Assembly (NCBI GenBank): GCA_026417155.1
Contig: JAOADU010000057.1
Coordinates: forward strand, 1-38,064
DNA length: 38,064 nucleotides
Source of the DNA: Bacteroidales bacterium
Lineage (GTDB): Bacteria; Bacteroidota; Bacteroidia; Bacteroidales; GWA2-32-17
Direction: 5' to 3'
Shown here: positions 9,278-18,578 of the stretch, piece by piece
How the letters are laid out: the number at the start of each line of letters is the position of its first letter
How positions within the stretch are numbered: position 1 is the stretch's first letter
Notes under the pieces: generated by a model
Databases searched by the model: none
What the model saw: only the letters and a program-made list of their open reading frames with translations
Told to the model about the DNA's origin: nothing
Program-made: the position numbers and the translations under genes

Positions 9278-9309
9278 CAAAGCTATAATAAGTTTGTCGA
9301 AAAAACATT
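9278..9309 (-). promoter_or_regulatory. Candidate promoter for the carboxyltransferase-pckA operon
   Basis: On the minus strand TAGCTTTG (9278-9285) matches the -7 consensus TAnnTTTG and lies 25 nt before the ATG. The matching -33 element is weak (AATG, 20 nt upstream). A short inverted repeat (TTGTT/AACAA, 9308-9321) lies beside it and could be an operator, but it may be chance. Confidence 0.35.
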
Positions 9310-9348
9310 GTTTGACAACAAATTTTTAGGAAAATAATACCAAAACTT

Positions 9349-9369
9349 CTTTTATTTTTTCAATAAAAG
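9349..9369 (-). terminator. AU-only hairpin downstream of fhs
   Basis: CTTTTATT and AATAAAAG form a perfect 8-bp stem with a 5-nt loop, 48-68 nt beyond the fhs stop codon. It has almost no GC and no clear U tract, so it is at best a weak terminator or an mRNA 3'-end structure. Confidence 0.3.
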
Positions 9370-9416
9370 GTTATAGAAATATTGGCCTAAAATATAAAAA
9401 AATGGATAACTAAATG

Positions 9417-11087
9417 CTAGAATAATCCGGAAATGTTGCCATTATTGTCGATATCAATAAGTTCGGCACTGGGAATATCGGGCAATCCGGGCATTCGCAT
9501 AATAGTTCCGGCAATAGGTATAATAAACCCGGCGCCGGCAGCAATTTCAATTTCACGAATATTTACGATAAAGTCGCGTGGTCTGCCTTTTTTGGCGGGA
9601 TCGTCGGAGAGAGATTTTTGCGTTTTTGCCATGCAAATAGGAAATTTATCAAAACCTAATTCGTATATCTTTTGCAATGTTTGACGTGCTTTTAATGAAT
9701 ATTCGACGCCGGCAGCACCATACATTTTTGTAGCAATAGTTTCAATCTTTTGTTCAACTTTCCAGTCGAAATCGTATAGAGGTTTAAAACAAGTTTTGCA
9801 GCTATCAGCTTTTTTCGCAACTATTTCGGCAAGTTCGAGAGCACCTTTACCACCTTTTTCCCATACTTCGATAACTGATACATCAACACCCAATTGTTGA
9901 CAGTGTTTTTTGATTACTTGCAATTCTTCGTCGCTGTCGGTATGAAATCTGTTGATAGCCACAGTAGGTTTTAGATTGAAAAAGCTTAAGTTTTCGATGT
10001 GTTTGTCGAGATTTTCGAGTCCTTTTTCAACAGCAGCAGGATTTGGAATGCTTAAATCGGCTAATTTAGCTCCTCCGTGATATTTAAGTGCCTTAACAGT
10101 AGCAACAAGTACTGTTGCATTGGGAAACAAGCCAGCAATTTGCGATTTGATATTAAAGAATTTTTCGGCACCCAGATCGCTTGCAAATCCAGCTTCTGTT
10201 ACAACATAGTCGGAGAACGTAAGAGCCATTTTTGTTGCGACAATAGAATTAGTGCCTTGGGCAATATTAGCAAACGGACCACCATGAATTATGGCAGGGT
10301 TGCCTTCGATAGTTTGGACTAAATTGGGCATAATAGCATCTTTGAGTAAAGCCGCCATAGCTCCTTGAGCTTTTAAGTCGCGAGCAAAAACAGGTTTTCC
10401 TTCCCAAGTATCGCCTATGTATATATTTCCAAGTTTTTCTTTTAAGTCGTTTATATCTTTCGAAAGGCACAAAATAGCCATTACTTCAGAAGCTGCTGTA
10501 ATATCGAATCCTGATTCGCGAGGAATACCTTCTGTAGTGCCTCCTAAACCGATAACAATTTTTCTTAGTGCGCGTTCGTTCATGTCCATTACACGCTTCC
10601 AACGAATAGTACGAGGATCGATACCTAAATTTCGGCTTTTGCTTTGTAAATTGTTATCAATTAATGCAGCCAATAAATTATGAGCTTTTTCAACGGCTGC
10701 AATGTCGCCTGTAAAATGCAGATTTATTTCTTCCATGGGTAAAACTTGGCTGTATCCACCACCAGCTGCACCACCTTTGATGCCAAATACAGGACCTAAC
10801 GATGGTTCACGAAGTACGACCGTTGTTTTTTTGCCTATTTGATTCATGGCTTGAGTAAGACCTATAGATGTTGTAGTTTTACCTTCGCCTGCTGGAGTAG
10901 GAGTTATAGCAGTAACTAAGATGAGTTTATTATTTTTTACTTTGTTTTCATCGATCAGTTTTAAAGGAATTTTTGCTTTATACTTGCCATAAGGAATAAT
11001 TTCATCTTCTGGTACGCCCAAAGTACGAGCAATTTCTATGATTGGACGCATTTTTGCTTCTTGTGCAATTTCTATATCCGATTTCAT
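9417..11087 (-). CDS. fhs: Formate-tetrahydrofolate ligase
   Basis: A 556-residue enzyme of the usual family length. It makes 10-formyl-THF from formate, THF and ATP, feeding purine and one-carbon metabolism. It shows the P-loop TPTPAGEGKTT (62-72), LREPSLGPVFGIKGGAAGGGY in two adjoining parts, HFTGDIAAVEKAHNLLAA, and the C-terminal GFIIPIAGTIMRMPGLP. It is a single-gene unit with its own good promoter. No folD or formate-lyase gene is adjacent. Confidence 0.97.
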   Translation of the reverse strand: MKSDIEIAQEAKMRPIIEIARTLGVPEDEIIPYGKYKAKIPLKLIDENKVKNNKLILVTAITPTPAGEGKTTTSIGLTQAMNQIGKKTTVVLREPSLGPVFGIKGGAAGGGYSQVLPMEEINLHFTGDIAAVEKAHNLLAALIDNNLQSKSRNLGIDPRTIRWKRVMDMNERALRKIVIGLGGTTEGIPRESGFDITAASEVMAILCLSKDINDLKEKLGNIYIGDTWEGKPVFARDLKAQGAMAALLKDAIMPNLVQTIEGNPAIIHGGPFANIAQGTNSIVATKMALTFSDYVVTEAGFASDLGAEKFFNIKSQIAGLFPNATVLVATVKALKYHGGAKLADLSIPNPAAVEKGLENLDKHIENLSFFNLKPTVAINRFHTDSDEELQVIKKHCQQLGVDVSVIEVWEKGGKGALELAEIVAKKADSCKTCFKPLYDFDWKVEQKIETIATKMYGAAGVEYSLKARQTLQKIYELGFDKFPICMAKTQKSLSDDPAKKGRPRDFIVNIREIEIAAGAGFIIPIAGTIMRMPGLPDIPSAELIDIDNNGNISGLF

Positions 11088-11109
11088 AATAAATAAATTT
11101 TTATTTTTT

Positions 11110-11141
11110 CAAAAATAAGCACAAATTAGAATAGTTCCAAA
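11110..11141 (-). promoter_or_regulatory. Bacteroidota-type promoter for fhs
   Basis: On the minus strand TTTG (11138-11141), 20 nt, then TATTTTTG (11110-11117). Both elements match the consensus, and the ATG lies 22 nt further on. The -7 box is identical to the one before the sialidase-fold gene. Confidence 0.7.
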
Positions 11142-11183
11142 TAATATTTGTTGTTAAATAATTATTTAAAAATCTTTAACAAA

Positions 11184-12173
11184 TTAAGGATCGTATGCTG
11201 AATTTTGTACAATATACTGAAAATCTGTAATTTGTGTTAATTGATTAAGACTTATTTCAGGATGTTTATCCATAAATTGTGAAACTATTCTATATCCAAT
11301 CCAGACAGCAGCTCGCGCAGGTGATTCGCGAGGGAATGTAGTGGTAAAAGGACCGTCATTAATATAACGTTTAATTTCGAGTAAATCGCTGCTAAATAGT
11401 TTCTTTTTATCAATAAGAAACCGCCACATGCTTCGTTCGCTTTTTTCGCACCAAATAAGTTGTGTTTCGCTAAATCCAAAAAGCAATGTATCGTGTTTGT
11501 CGGGAAAAATTTTTTTTAGAATATATTGAATTTCGCCTTCGTAAATCATTCTAGAGAGTACGTGATCTTGTTCGAAAGGAAACGGAAATAAACCGCTAAT
11601 ATAAAATCGAAGGGCGTCTATTGCAATGTAATCAGAAGTCATTTTTTGTCGCATGTACATGGGTAATGCAAGTTTTGAATAATATTCGTAATGAGTACCT
11701 AAATATTTATCTAGTCCTATTCCTAAAATTGAATCAGTAGCAATAATAGATTGATTGAATCCGCCATGATAATAATAAACTTTGGGTATAGTCCAATGAG
11801 GGAAATAATAAGAAAGGAATCTAAAAGCTTCGTTAATTTCTTTGTTATACGGTTCTAAGTTTGGGTATTGTTGAGTTATATCGTGAAATACCTTTTGCAT
11901 ACGAAAATCGGCAACAAAACTTTGTAAAAGAACAGGAAATCGTTTTTCTTCGGGGAATCCTATTTTTATAACGTGCGAACAAAATAATTCAAAAAATGGA
12001 CTATGATGTTGAATCCACCAAGGAATTTTAGAGTTTATAGAGTCGAGTGGGGTAGTAAATAAATCAGTATGAAATGAATAAAACGTTTGATTAATGTTGG
12101 GTAAATTTTTTGGAGTATGTTCGGTATTACAACTGAAAACAATTAGTAAAATAACGAAACACAAATATTTCAT
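11184..12173 (-). CDS. gldB: Gliding motility lipoprotein GldB
   Basis: A 329-residue lipoprotein (signal peptide with VFSC lipobox, Cys15) of the GldB family, which has a zincin-like fold. Recognisable parts are PKVYYYHGGFNQSIIATDS, LGIGLDKYLG, HVLSRMIYEGEIQYIL, and the C-terminal INDGPFTTTFPRESPARAA followed by VWIGYRIVSQFM. GldB is required for gliding and T9SS function in F. johnsoniae. Its start overlaps the stop of the aminotransferase gene (ATGA), indicating coupling. An AT-only inverted repeat lies just past the stop (11151-11158/11175-11182); I do not count it as a convincing terminator. Confidence 0.88.
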   Translation of the reverse strand: MKYLCFVILLIVFSCNTEHTPKNLPNINQTFYSFHTDLFTTPLDSINSKIPWWIQHHSPFFELFCSHVIKIGFPEEKRFPVLLQSFVADFRMQKVFHDITQQYPNLEPYNKEINEAFRFLSYYFPHWTIPKVYYYHGGFNQSIIATDSILGIGLDKYLGTHYEYYSKLALPMYMRQKMTSDYIAIDALRFYISGLFPFPFEQDHVLSRMIYEGEIQYILKKIFPDKHDTLLFGFSETQLIWCEKSERSMWRFLIDKKKLFSSDLLEIKRYINDGPFTTTFPRESPARAAVWIGYRIVSQFMDKHPEISLNQLTQITDFQYIVQNSAYDP

Positions 12174-13297
12174 GGTTTAAATTGTTTAATAGTGTTGCAA
12201 ATATAGTGTAGCTGTTGGTTAGTTAGTTCGGTATGCATAGGCAATGAAAGAATTGTCTCGCATAATTTATTTGCAACAGGGAATTCGTTATCGTTAAATT
12301 GATAAGAAGCATAGGCCTTTTGACGATGAATTGGGACAGGATAATACACCATTGTTGGTATTTTATGTTGTTCGAGATATTGTTTTAACGCATCACGTAT
12401 GGTTTTATTATCGAGTAAAATGCTGTATTGATGAAAAATATGGCTGCTCCATGTTACGCGTTTAGGGATTTTGAGCCATGGAATATTTGATAGTTCGCTG
12501 TCGTAATAGGATGCTGCTTGTTGACGTTGTTGATGATACTGGTCGAGATATTTTAGCTTTACAGATAATATTGCTGCTTGCATGGAATCGAGACGCGAGT
12601 TTACACCAATGTGATCGTGGTAGTAACGTTGTGTCATGCCATGATTTGCGATAGATCGGATTTTTTGTGATAATTGTTCATTGTGTGAAAATAAAGCTCC
12701 TCCATCGCCGAAACAACCAAGGTTTTTTGAAGGAAAGAATGAAGTACAACCGATGTGTCCGATGGTACCGGCTTTTATGGCATTATTATTTGAATAATAA
12801 TCGGCACCTAATGCTTGTGCAGTATCTTCAATGACAAAAAGGTTATATTGTTGGGCAATCTCCATAATGCTATTCATTTCGCAACACTGCCCAAATAAAT
12901 GAACAGGAATAATTGCTTTTGTTTTATTTGTTATTTTAGATTTTATTTGTGAAATATCTATTAAAAAAGTTTCGGGATCAACATCAACAAGTACAGGTTT
13001 TAATTTGAGTAATGCAATAACTTCTGCAGTAGCAATAAAAGTAAATGTGGAAGTAATAACTTCATCGCCTGGTTGTAAGTCAATAGCCATAAGTGCAATT
13101 TGCAAAGCATCGGTGCCATTAGCACAACTAATAACGTAAGGAATGCGAAGGTACTGGGCTAATTGCTTTTCGAAATCCGTAACTTCGTTTCCTTTGACAA
13201 ACGATGAGCGTTCTATAACACTAAAAATAGCATTGTCTATTTCGTCTTTAATTTTAAGGTACTGACCGTATAAATCGACCATGCGGATGGTTTCCAT
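12170..13297 (-). CDS. DegT/DnrJ/EryC1/StrS family sugar aminotransferase
   Basis: A 375-residue PLP-dependent aminotransferase acting on nucleotide-linked keto sugars. SCANGTDALQIAL binds the PLP phosphate, EDTAQALGA carries the Asp158 that contacts the pyridine nitrogen, and FFPSKNLGCFGDGGA contains the PLP lysine, Lys191. NSRLDSMQAAIL is a further family signature. Members make amino sugars for LPS O-antigen or glycans. PorR of Porphyromonas gingivalis, needed for the A-LPS that anchors T9SS cargo, is in this family. The position between a glutaminyl cyclase gene and gldB is compatible with such a role, but the sugar substrate cannot be read from the sequence. Confidence 0.9.
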   Translation of the reverse strand: METIRMVDLYGQYLKIKDEIDNAIFSVIERSSFVKGNEVTDFEKQLAQYLRIPYVISCANGTDALQIALMAIDLQPGDEVITSTFTFIATAEVIALLKLKPVLVDVDPETFLIDISQIKSKITNKTKAIIPVHLFGQCCEMNSIMEIAQQYNLFVIEDTAQALGADYYSNNNAIKAGTIGHIGCTSFFPSKNLGCFGDGGALFSHNEQLSQKIRSIANHGMTQRYYHDHIGVNSRLDSMQAAILSVKLKYLDQYHQQRQQAASYYDSELSNIPWLKIPKRVTWSSHIFHQYSILLDNKTIRDALKQYLEQHKIPTMVYYPVPIHRQKAYASYQFNDNEFPVANKLCETILSLPMHTELTNQQLHYICNTIKQFKP

Positions 13298-13303
13298 CGA
13301 TAA

Positions 13304-14395
13304 TTATTTTTTGGGAATTATTTCAATTTGATAAATTTCAGGCCAATATTTTCCGGTAACAAAGAGTCGTTTTTTGGAGGAATCGTATGCAATGCCATTA
13401 AGAACATCAGGCTTTTTGAGAGCTTTTGATAAATCGAGTAAATTATTTAATCTAATAATGCCTTCTACAAAGCCTGTATTGGGGTTAATGATAACGATAT
13501 CGTCAGTTAAATAAACATTGGCATAAATAAAACCATCTATATATTCCAATTCATTAAGTTGTGTAACTGGTCCTATGTGGTTATAAACTTCTAAACGGTC
13601 AACTTCCATAAATGTTTCGGGGTTAAGAAAATATAAGCGATTCGATCCATCGCTCATAACAAGCATGTCTTTGTACTTTGTTATACCCCAGCCTTCGGTA
13701 TTAAATTCAAATGTTCTAAGAAGCTTAAAAGTATTGAGATCGAATTCGTAGGCTATACGCGATTGCCATGTTAATTGATAAATTTTTTGTTTGTACACTA
13801 CAATACCTTCGCCAAAAACATCGTTGGGCAGGTTATAGCTTTGAATGAGCTCACCTGTTTCGAGTTTATATTTTCGTAACATCGATTCGCCATATTGACC
13901 ACTACCCTCGTACATGTACCCATTGTAAAACTCAAGACCCTGCGTGTAAGAACGATCATCATGTGGGTAACGGTTTAATATTTTGTAAGTATATTCTTGT
14001 GGTGCTTTGTTTGAAATAAGTACAATAGATAGTGTATTCGAAAATATTTGTGCATCTTTATAAATGGTTATTTGTATTTGGTTAGAGCCTGCTTTTAATG
14101 ATTCTGAATATATGATTAATTTTCCGTTGTGAATAGAATAATTTTTAAAGGGAAGCCTATTGATGAAAATGGTTATAGAATCGACAGCAGAAAAAAAATA
14201 ATTATTGCTTGAAATTACAATACTGTCGGAATACTTATACACTTTTCCCTGTTCGGGTTGAGAAATGATAAGAGTATTGTTGGGTGAAATTTGTAATGTA
14301 TCGGTTAATGGAGTTTGATTTTGTTCATTTTGACGAGAACAACCGAAAAATAGGAAAAGCAATATAAAAATAAAATTAGTTAAATTATTTTCCAT
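13304..14395 (-). CDS. Glutaminyl-peptide cyclotransferase (plant-type beta propeller), lipoprotein
   Basis: A 363-residue protein with a lipoprotein signal (FLFFGC, Cys19). Residues about 30-125 are an Ig-like segment. From about 130 on is the glutamine-cyclotransferase propeller: [64 protein letters not shown] and [19 protein letters not shown]. The enzyme converts N-terminal Gln to pyroglutamate. As an exported lipoprotein it would act on proteins after signal-peptidase cleavage. It overlaps the cysS end by 16 nt and precedes the aminotransferase by 6 nt. Confidence 0.92.
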   Translation of the reverse strand: MENNLTNFIFILLFLFFGCSRQNEQNQTPLTDTLQISPNNTLIISQPEQGKVYKYSDSIVISSNNYFFSAVDSITIFINRLPFKNYSIHNGKLIIYSESLKAGSNQIQITIYKDAQIFSNTLSIVLISNKAPQEYTYKILNRYPHDDRSYTQGLEFYNGYMYEGSGQYGESMLRKYKLETGELIQSYNLPNDVFGEGIVVYKQKIYQLTWQSRIAYEFDLNTFKLLRTFEFNTEGWGITKYKDMLVMSDGSNRLYFLNPETFMEVDRLEVYNHIGPVTQLNELEYIDGFIYANVYLTDDIVIINPNTGFVEGIIRLNNLLDLSKALKKPDVLNGIAYDSSKKRLFVTGKYWPEIYQIEIIPKK

Positions 14396-15849
14396 TCGGT
14401 ATGGGTTTTAGTATCTTTAATTTCGATGCCAATGTTGTTGAGTTTTTGACGAATGCGGTCGCTGGTTTCAAAATCTTTACGATGTCGAGCAATCATACGT
14501 TCGTCGAGCAATATTTGCATAACTTTTTCTAATAAATTTGTAGATTGTTGAGATTCGATGGGTAGTAATCCTAATATTTCGAATATAAAAGTGTGATAAA
14601 GGTCTTTAATGAATTGAATATTTTGTTCGCTCAATGATTCAATTTCCTGATATGCTCCGTTAATAATTTTCACTAATTCAAAAAAGATAGCCAAAACTTT
14701 GGGTGTGTTTAAGTCGTCATTGAGAGCTTCGAAACATTTTTGTTGGTATTCTTCCATAGAAAGTGGCGAAGTATTGGGTGAAGGTTTTATTTTATTTAAA
14801 ATTTGATATGCTTCCATGAGTCTGTAATAACCTTTTTCGGCAGCAAGCAATGCTTCGTTCGAAAAATCGAGCGTACCGCGATAATGTGCTTGTAAAATGA
14901 AAAAACGAACAACCATTGGATGAAATGCTTTGGAAAGCAAAGAATTCTTACCATTAAACAATTCGTCGAGCGTAATAAAATTGCCCAACGATTTGCCCAT
15001 TTTTTGTCCATTAATAGTAACAAGATTATTGTGTATCCAATAACGAACAGATTCTTTTCCTGATGCAGCAACACTTTGAGCAATCTCGCACTCGTGGTGT
15101 GGGAACAAAAGGTCCATTCCACCACCGTGAATATCGAACACTTCTCCAAGATATTTGGTACTCATAACGGAACATTCGAGATGCCATCCGGGGAATCCGT
15201 CACTCCAAGGCGATCGCCATCGCATGATATGTTCGGGAGCAGCTTTTTTCCATAATGCAAAATCGAAGGGATGCCGTTTTTCATGCTGACCTTCGAGTTC
15301 GCGGGTTGTAGCAAGCAAATCATCGAGCTTTCGTCCCGAAAGTTTTCCATAATGAAAGTGTTGAGTATATTTTTCTATATCAAAATATACGGAGCCATTG
15401 CTTACATAAGCAAAACCATTGTTAATAATTTGCTGTATCCATTCTTGTTGCTCGATAATGTGTCCCGATGCACGAGGTTCTATGCTTGGACGTTTAACAT
15501 TCATTTGATCCATGAAATAGTGATAACGGTCGGTATAATATTGGACAACTTCCATAGGTTCGAGCTGCTCGAGGCGAGCTTTTTTGGCAATTTTATCTTC
15601 GCCGTGGTCGGCATCATTTTCTAAATGTCCGACATCGGTAATATTGCGAACATAGCGGACTTTGTATCCTAAATGTTGAAGGTATCGAAACAATACATCG
15701 AATGTAACGGCAGGACGAGCATGTCCCAGATGAGGATCGCCATAAACAGTAGGTCCGCACACATACATGCCAACAAAGGGACTGTGTAATGGCACAAATT
15801 GTTCAAGTTTTCGGCTAAGAGTATTGAAAATAAACAATGGATGTTCCAT
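14380..15849 (-). CDS. cysS: Cysteine-tRNA ligase
   Basis: A 489-residue class I aminoacyl-tRNA synthetase that charges tRNA-Cys. It has the zinc and HIGH region [19 protein letters not shown] (Cys31; HLGH 40-43), [12 protein letters not shown] and [15 protein letters not shown] for Zn2+ and cysteine binding, and a KMSKS loop as KMGKSLGN. The C-terminal DALR and anticodon-binding part is complete. It heads the cysS-QC-aminotransferase-gldB overlap group. The 92-nt gap upstream shows no good promoter match. Confidence 0.97.
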   Translation of the reverse strand: MEHPLFIFNTLSRKLEQFVPLHSPFVGMYVCGPTVYGDPHLGHARPAVTFDVLFRYLQHLGYKVRYVRNITDVGHLENDADHGEDKIAKKARLEQLEPMEVVQYYTDRYHYFMDQMNVKRPSIEPRASGHIIEQQEWIQQIINNGFAYVSNGSVYFDIEKYTQHFHYGKLSGRKLDDLLATTRELEGQHEKRHPFDFALWKKAAPEHIMRWRSPWSDGFPGWHLECSVMSTKYLGEVFDIHGGGMDLLFPHHECEIAQSVAASGKESVRYWIHNNLVTINGQKMGKSLGNFITLDELFNGKNSLLSKAFHPMVVRFFILQAHYRGTLDFSNEALLAAEKGYYRLMEAYQILNKIKPSPNTSPLSMEEYQQKCFEALNDDLNTPKVLAIFFELVKIINGAYQEIESLSEQNIQFIKDLYHTFIFEILGLLPIESQQSTNLLEKVMQILLDERMIARHRKDFETSDRIRQKLNNIGIEIKDTKTHTEWKII

Positions 15850-15941
15850 ACAAAGAAATTTTTGCGAAAATACGAAAAAATAATGTAGAAATATTGTATT
15901 TAGAAGTTAAAAGGGTAGATTAAAAAATAAAGAAAGTTTCT

Positions 15942-16355
15942 TTAATTACCATATTTGCTTTTAAAATGATCGTCGTAACGGTCGGCATAAATACCTACTC
16001 TGTTAATCATATTGTTAATTTCGCTTTCGCTCAAGTTATCAAGTTCTCGAATGCTTTTAATGTATAGCCAGTTGTTGAATTTAGTAATGCTACATCCTAC
16101 TAGCGTATGATTAATTTCTAATGCTTCGCTAAAGGCGTTTGTTTGATGAGCATCGGGAACTTCAAATAATGGCGATATTATTTGTATATAACCATATTGT
16201 CCATTTTCTACGGTATAAATATCTACCCAAACGGGTGCAGAACCTTTTTGCAAATCCCATTGTCCTTCTTGTTTGCCGCGGCAACTAACAGGGTCAACAC
16301 CTAAATTTCGAACGACATTTTCGAACATGTCGTAATAGTACTGAATATTTATCAT
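15942..16355 (-). CDS. YbjN / type III chaperone-like domain protein
   Basis: A 137-residue cytosolic protein with no signal peptide or membrane segment. The alternating strand/helix pattern, with an N-terminal helix (IQYYYDMFENVVRNLG), strands around VWVDIYTVE and YGYIQIISPLFEVPD, then NWLYIKSIRELDNLSESEI, resembles the YbjN/CesT-like small chaperone fold. The assignment is by pattern memory only, and the molecular role is unknown. It lies between holA (42 nt upstream) and cysS (92 nt downstream), all collinear. Confidence 0.6.
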   Translation of the reverse strand: MINIQYYYDMFENVVRNLGVDPVSCRGKQEGQWDLQKGSAPVWVDIYTVENGQYGYIQIISPLFEVPDAHQTNAFSEALEINHTLVGCSITKFNNWLYIKSIRELDNLSESEINNMINRVGIYADRYDDHFKSKYGN

Positions 16356-16397
16356 AAAATAAGGTTTATTAATTTCACCAAAAGTACAATAAAAAAT

Positions 16398-17435
16398 TTA
16401 GTTTGTATAAATTATTTTTGAGATAAATTCTTTAAGTAATTCTTGTGGCTCGGATTGATTGTCGACCCCTTTGCTTTTTAAGTCGTATTCACGAATAGTA
16501 TGAAACAGTTGTATGATTTGTTGTCGAGTATAATGCTTGGCAGCTATTTTATAATCGTTCAGAAAATATGGGTTAATACCTAACTTAGCGGCAATTTCCT
16601 GATCGGACAAATGTTGTGTATCTTTAAATAACAGTAATTTTTGAAAAAAATTAAAAATCCACATCAAGGTTTCCTGAAATGGATGGTCTTTTGGATTGGA
16701 AGCAAAATATAGCACAATTTTATGAGCATGTGTGGTGTTTTTCTTTCCAATAGCTTTAAGAAGTTCGGCATTGGTAAATTCTTTACTTACTCCTATAAGT
16801 TTTTCCACGTGTTCGACTCGAATATTTTTTTCGTTTTCGAGAAATATTATCATTTTGTTAATTTCATTAATGATTGCTGAGAGATTGTTGCCGATGCTAT
16901 CAGCCATTAGTAAAGCAGCTGAAGGATCTATTTGTTTGCCACGTTGTTTGAATTGAGCAGTAATCCATGCAGGAAGTTTATCTTCGTATATTTTTTTAGA
17001 ATCGAAAATTACTCCTTTATTGTCTATGGCTTTGTATAGTTTTCTGTTTTTTTCGAGTCTTTTATCTTTATATGCTAAAACAAGAATAGTAGAAGGAAGA
17101 GGGTCTTGGGCATAATGTAGCAAAGGGTTTATTTTTTTACCTATTTCGCTGGCATCGAGGTTTCTAATATTTTGTGCTTCGCGAACAACTACGACTTGAT
17201 AATTTGCCATCATCGGATATCGCTTAGCTAAAGAAACAATACCTGTTAAATCAATGTCTTTGCCATAAACAACAGTAAGATTGAAGGTTTTTTCGTTTTC
17301 GGTGAGGATGTTTTCTTCGATAAAATCGGTTATACTATCAATAAAAAAAGGCTCATCGCCCATAAGAAAATAAATAGGTTTATAAATTTTTTTTTGTAAC
17401 TCCTGAATTATTTGTTCATAAGTAAGATTAGCCAT
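16398..17435 (-). CDS. holA: DNA polymerase III subunit delta
   Basis: A 345-residue clamp-loader delta subunit, which opens the beta sliding clamp. The N-terminal domain begins KPIYFLMGDEPFFID, with RYPMMANYQVVVVREAQNI and PLPSTILVLAYKDKRLEKNRK typical of HolA. The middle has LADSIGNNLSAI-like helices (ALLMADSIGNNLSAIINEI). The C-terminal helical collar starts near FTNAELLKAIGKK. It begins 3 nt after the amn stop and is likely co-transcribed with it. Confidence 0.93.
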   Translation of the reverse strand: MANLTYEQIIQELQKKIYKPIYFLMGDEPFFIDSITDFIEENILTENEKTFNLTVVYGKDIDLTGIVSLAKRYPMMANYQVVVVREAQNIRNLDASEIGKKINPLLHYAQDPLPSTILVLAYKDKRLEKNRKLYKAIDNKGVIFDSKKIYEDKLPAWITAQFKQRGKQIDPSAALLMADSIGNNLSAIINEINKMIIFLENEKNIRVEHVEKLIGVSKEFTNAELLKAIGKKNTTHAHKIVLYFASNPKDHPFQETLMWIFNFFQKLLLFKDTQHLSDQEIAAKLGINPYFLNDYKIAAKHYTRQQIIQLFHTIREYDLKSKGVDNQSEPQELLKEFISKIIYTN

Positions 17436-17438
17436 ATA

Positions 17439-18215
17439 TTAGTCGTCGAAACGTAAATGTTTTACTGATTTTCCTTCGTTTTTCAGTTCAATAAGTGCAT
17501 CAATACCGATGCGTAAATGGTCTTCAACAAATTGTTGAGTAACAAACTTATCCGATTCTTCGGTTTTGATGCCTGTAGAGATCATAGGTTGGTCCGAAAC
17601 AAGCAACAGTGCTCCGCTAGGAATTCCATTGGCAAAACCTACAACAAAGATAGTAGCTGTTTCCATATCGATAGCCATAGCACGAGTTTTTTCGAGATAT
17701 GCTTTGAATCGTTCGTCGTATTCCCATACGCGTTTGTTAGTAGTATAAACAACACCCGTCCAGTAATCGCGTCCGTGGTCGCGGATTGTAGAAGATACAG
17801 CCCGTTGTAGGGAGAATGCGGGAAGTGCTGGTATTTCTGGTGGTAGGTAGTCGTTCGAAGTTCCTTCGCTACGAATAGCTGCTATAGGTAAAATAAGATC
17901 GCCAAGTTTGTTTTTCATTTTTAAACCACCGCATTTACCAAGGAATAAAACAGCTTTTGGAGAGACTGCACTTAATAAATCCATAATAGTAGCAGCGTTT
18001 GGACTTCCCATACCAAAGTTGATGATGGTAATGCCTTCGGCACTGGCATTGGGCATGTTACGGTTTGTACCAATAATAGGTACACTGTACCATTTGGCAA
18101 ATAATTCAACATAATAGTTAAAGTTAGTAAGCAGAATGTAAGGTGTAAATTCATTTAAAGGTCTTCCTGTATAACGAGGAAGCCAATTTTCTACTATTTC
18201 CTGTTTGGTTTTCAT
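17439..18215 (-). CDS. amn: AMP nucleosidase (short form)
   Basis: A 258-residue nucleoside phosphorylase-fold enzyme that hydrolyses AMP to adenine and ribose 5-phosphate. Signatures are INFGMGSPNAATIMDLL, AVLFLGKCGGLK, YTTNKRVWEYDE, MAIDMETATIF (base/ribose site) and LLLVSDQPM. It is about half the length of E. coli Amn because the extra N-terminal domain is absent, as is usual for Bacteroidota forms. It is the first gene of the collinear run down to gldB. Confidence 0.9.
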   Translation of the reverse strand: MKTKQEIVENWLPRYTGRPLNEFTPYILLTNFNYYVELFAKWYSVPIIGTNRNMPNASAEGITIINFGMGSPNAATIMDLLSAVSPKAVLFLGKCGGLKMKNKLGDLILPIAAIRSEGTSNDYLPPEIPALPAFSLQRAVSSTIRDHGRDYWTGVVYTTNKRVWEYDERFKAYLEKTRAMAIDMETATIFVVGFANGIPSGALLLVSDQPMISTGIKTEESDKFVTQQFVEDHLRIGIDALIELKNEGKSVKHLRFDD

Positions 18216-18291
18216 GGTAAAATGCTATTTATGGCAATTTCCGAATTTAACAATATTTTTATGAGTATGTTAGGCAAATGAGAAGGTGAAA

Positions 18292-18299
18292 CAAAGATA
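18292..18299 (-). promoter_or_regulatory. Candidate -7 element upstream of amn-holA
   Basis: On the minus strand TATCTTTG fits TAnnTTTG exactly and lies 76 nt before the amn ATG. No good TTTG occurs at the expected -33 position (the best is ACTG with a 19-nt spacer), so only the -7 box is marked. Confidence 0.4.
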
Positions 18300-18360
18300 T
18301 GTATCATTTGTTGTTTAACAGTTAGTTAATTCAATAAAAAAGAACCTAATTTTTTAAGAC

Positions 18361-18400
18361 TTAGAGCAAACCCAACTAATTAAAGAATGTTTAGCTCTAA
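18361..18400. repeat. Imperfect inverted repeat in the 440-bp gene gap
   Basis: The arms TTAGAGCAAAC (18361-18371) and GTTTAGCTCTAA (18389-18400) pair with a single bulged base around a 17-nt loop. There is no flanking T run to support a terminator. The rest of the gap 18216-18655 contains a short open frame, the amn -7 candidate, and a second loose inverted repeat (18510-18521 with 18573-18585). I see no tRNA or riboswitch there. Confidence 0.45.
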
Positions 18401-18440
18401 TACGGTGCAAAAATAAGTCATTTTGTTTAAAAATAAAAAG

Positions 18441-18578
18441 TTAGGAATCGAATTTGAGCATCATAAAATCAATAAAATATTCGGTAATGTCTGCTTTATT
18501 TATACCACAGGCATCATGCCAGTGATAAATTCTATTTTTCTCTGACAAGGATGTTAGCGTGGCATTGTATCGTGGCAT
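18441..18578 (-). CDS. Possible 45-residue ORF or gene remnant
   Basis: This frame runs from an ATG at 18578 to TAA at 18441 and is open a few codons further upstream, to a TGA. The predicted peptide has a protein-like composition (for example RIYHWHDACGINKADITEYF, with two Trp/His-rich positions and a Cys) and no signal peptide. I do not recognise it. It lies on the same strand between the PflX-like gene and amn. It could be a small gene, the tail of a decayed gene, or chance in AT-rich DNA. Confidence 0.25.
   Translation of the reverse strand: MPRYNATLTSLSEKNRIYHWHDACGINKADITEYFIDFMMLKFDS

Noticed and set aside
11151..11182. AT-only palindromes downstream of gldB
   Set aside because: TTAAATAATTATTTAA and the outer TTGTTAAA/TTTAACAA pair have almost no GC and no T run. 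They are expected by chance in DNA this AT-rich.
11088..11183. Possible riboswitch before fhs (for example tetrahydrofolate type)
   Set aside because: The leader after the predicted promoter is only about 20-25 nt, too short for an aptamer, and no conserved fold is visible.
15929..15943. AAAGAAA-G-TTTCTTT palindrome at the end of the YbjN-like gene
   Set aside because: It has a single-base loop and a weak stem, so it cannot form a proper hairpin; probably chance.
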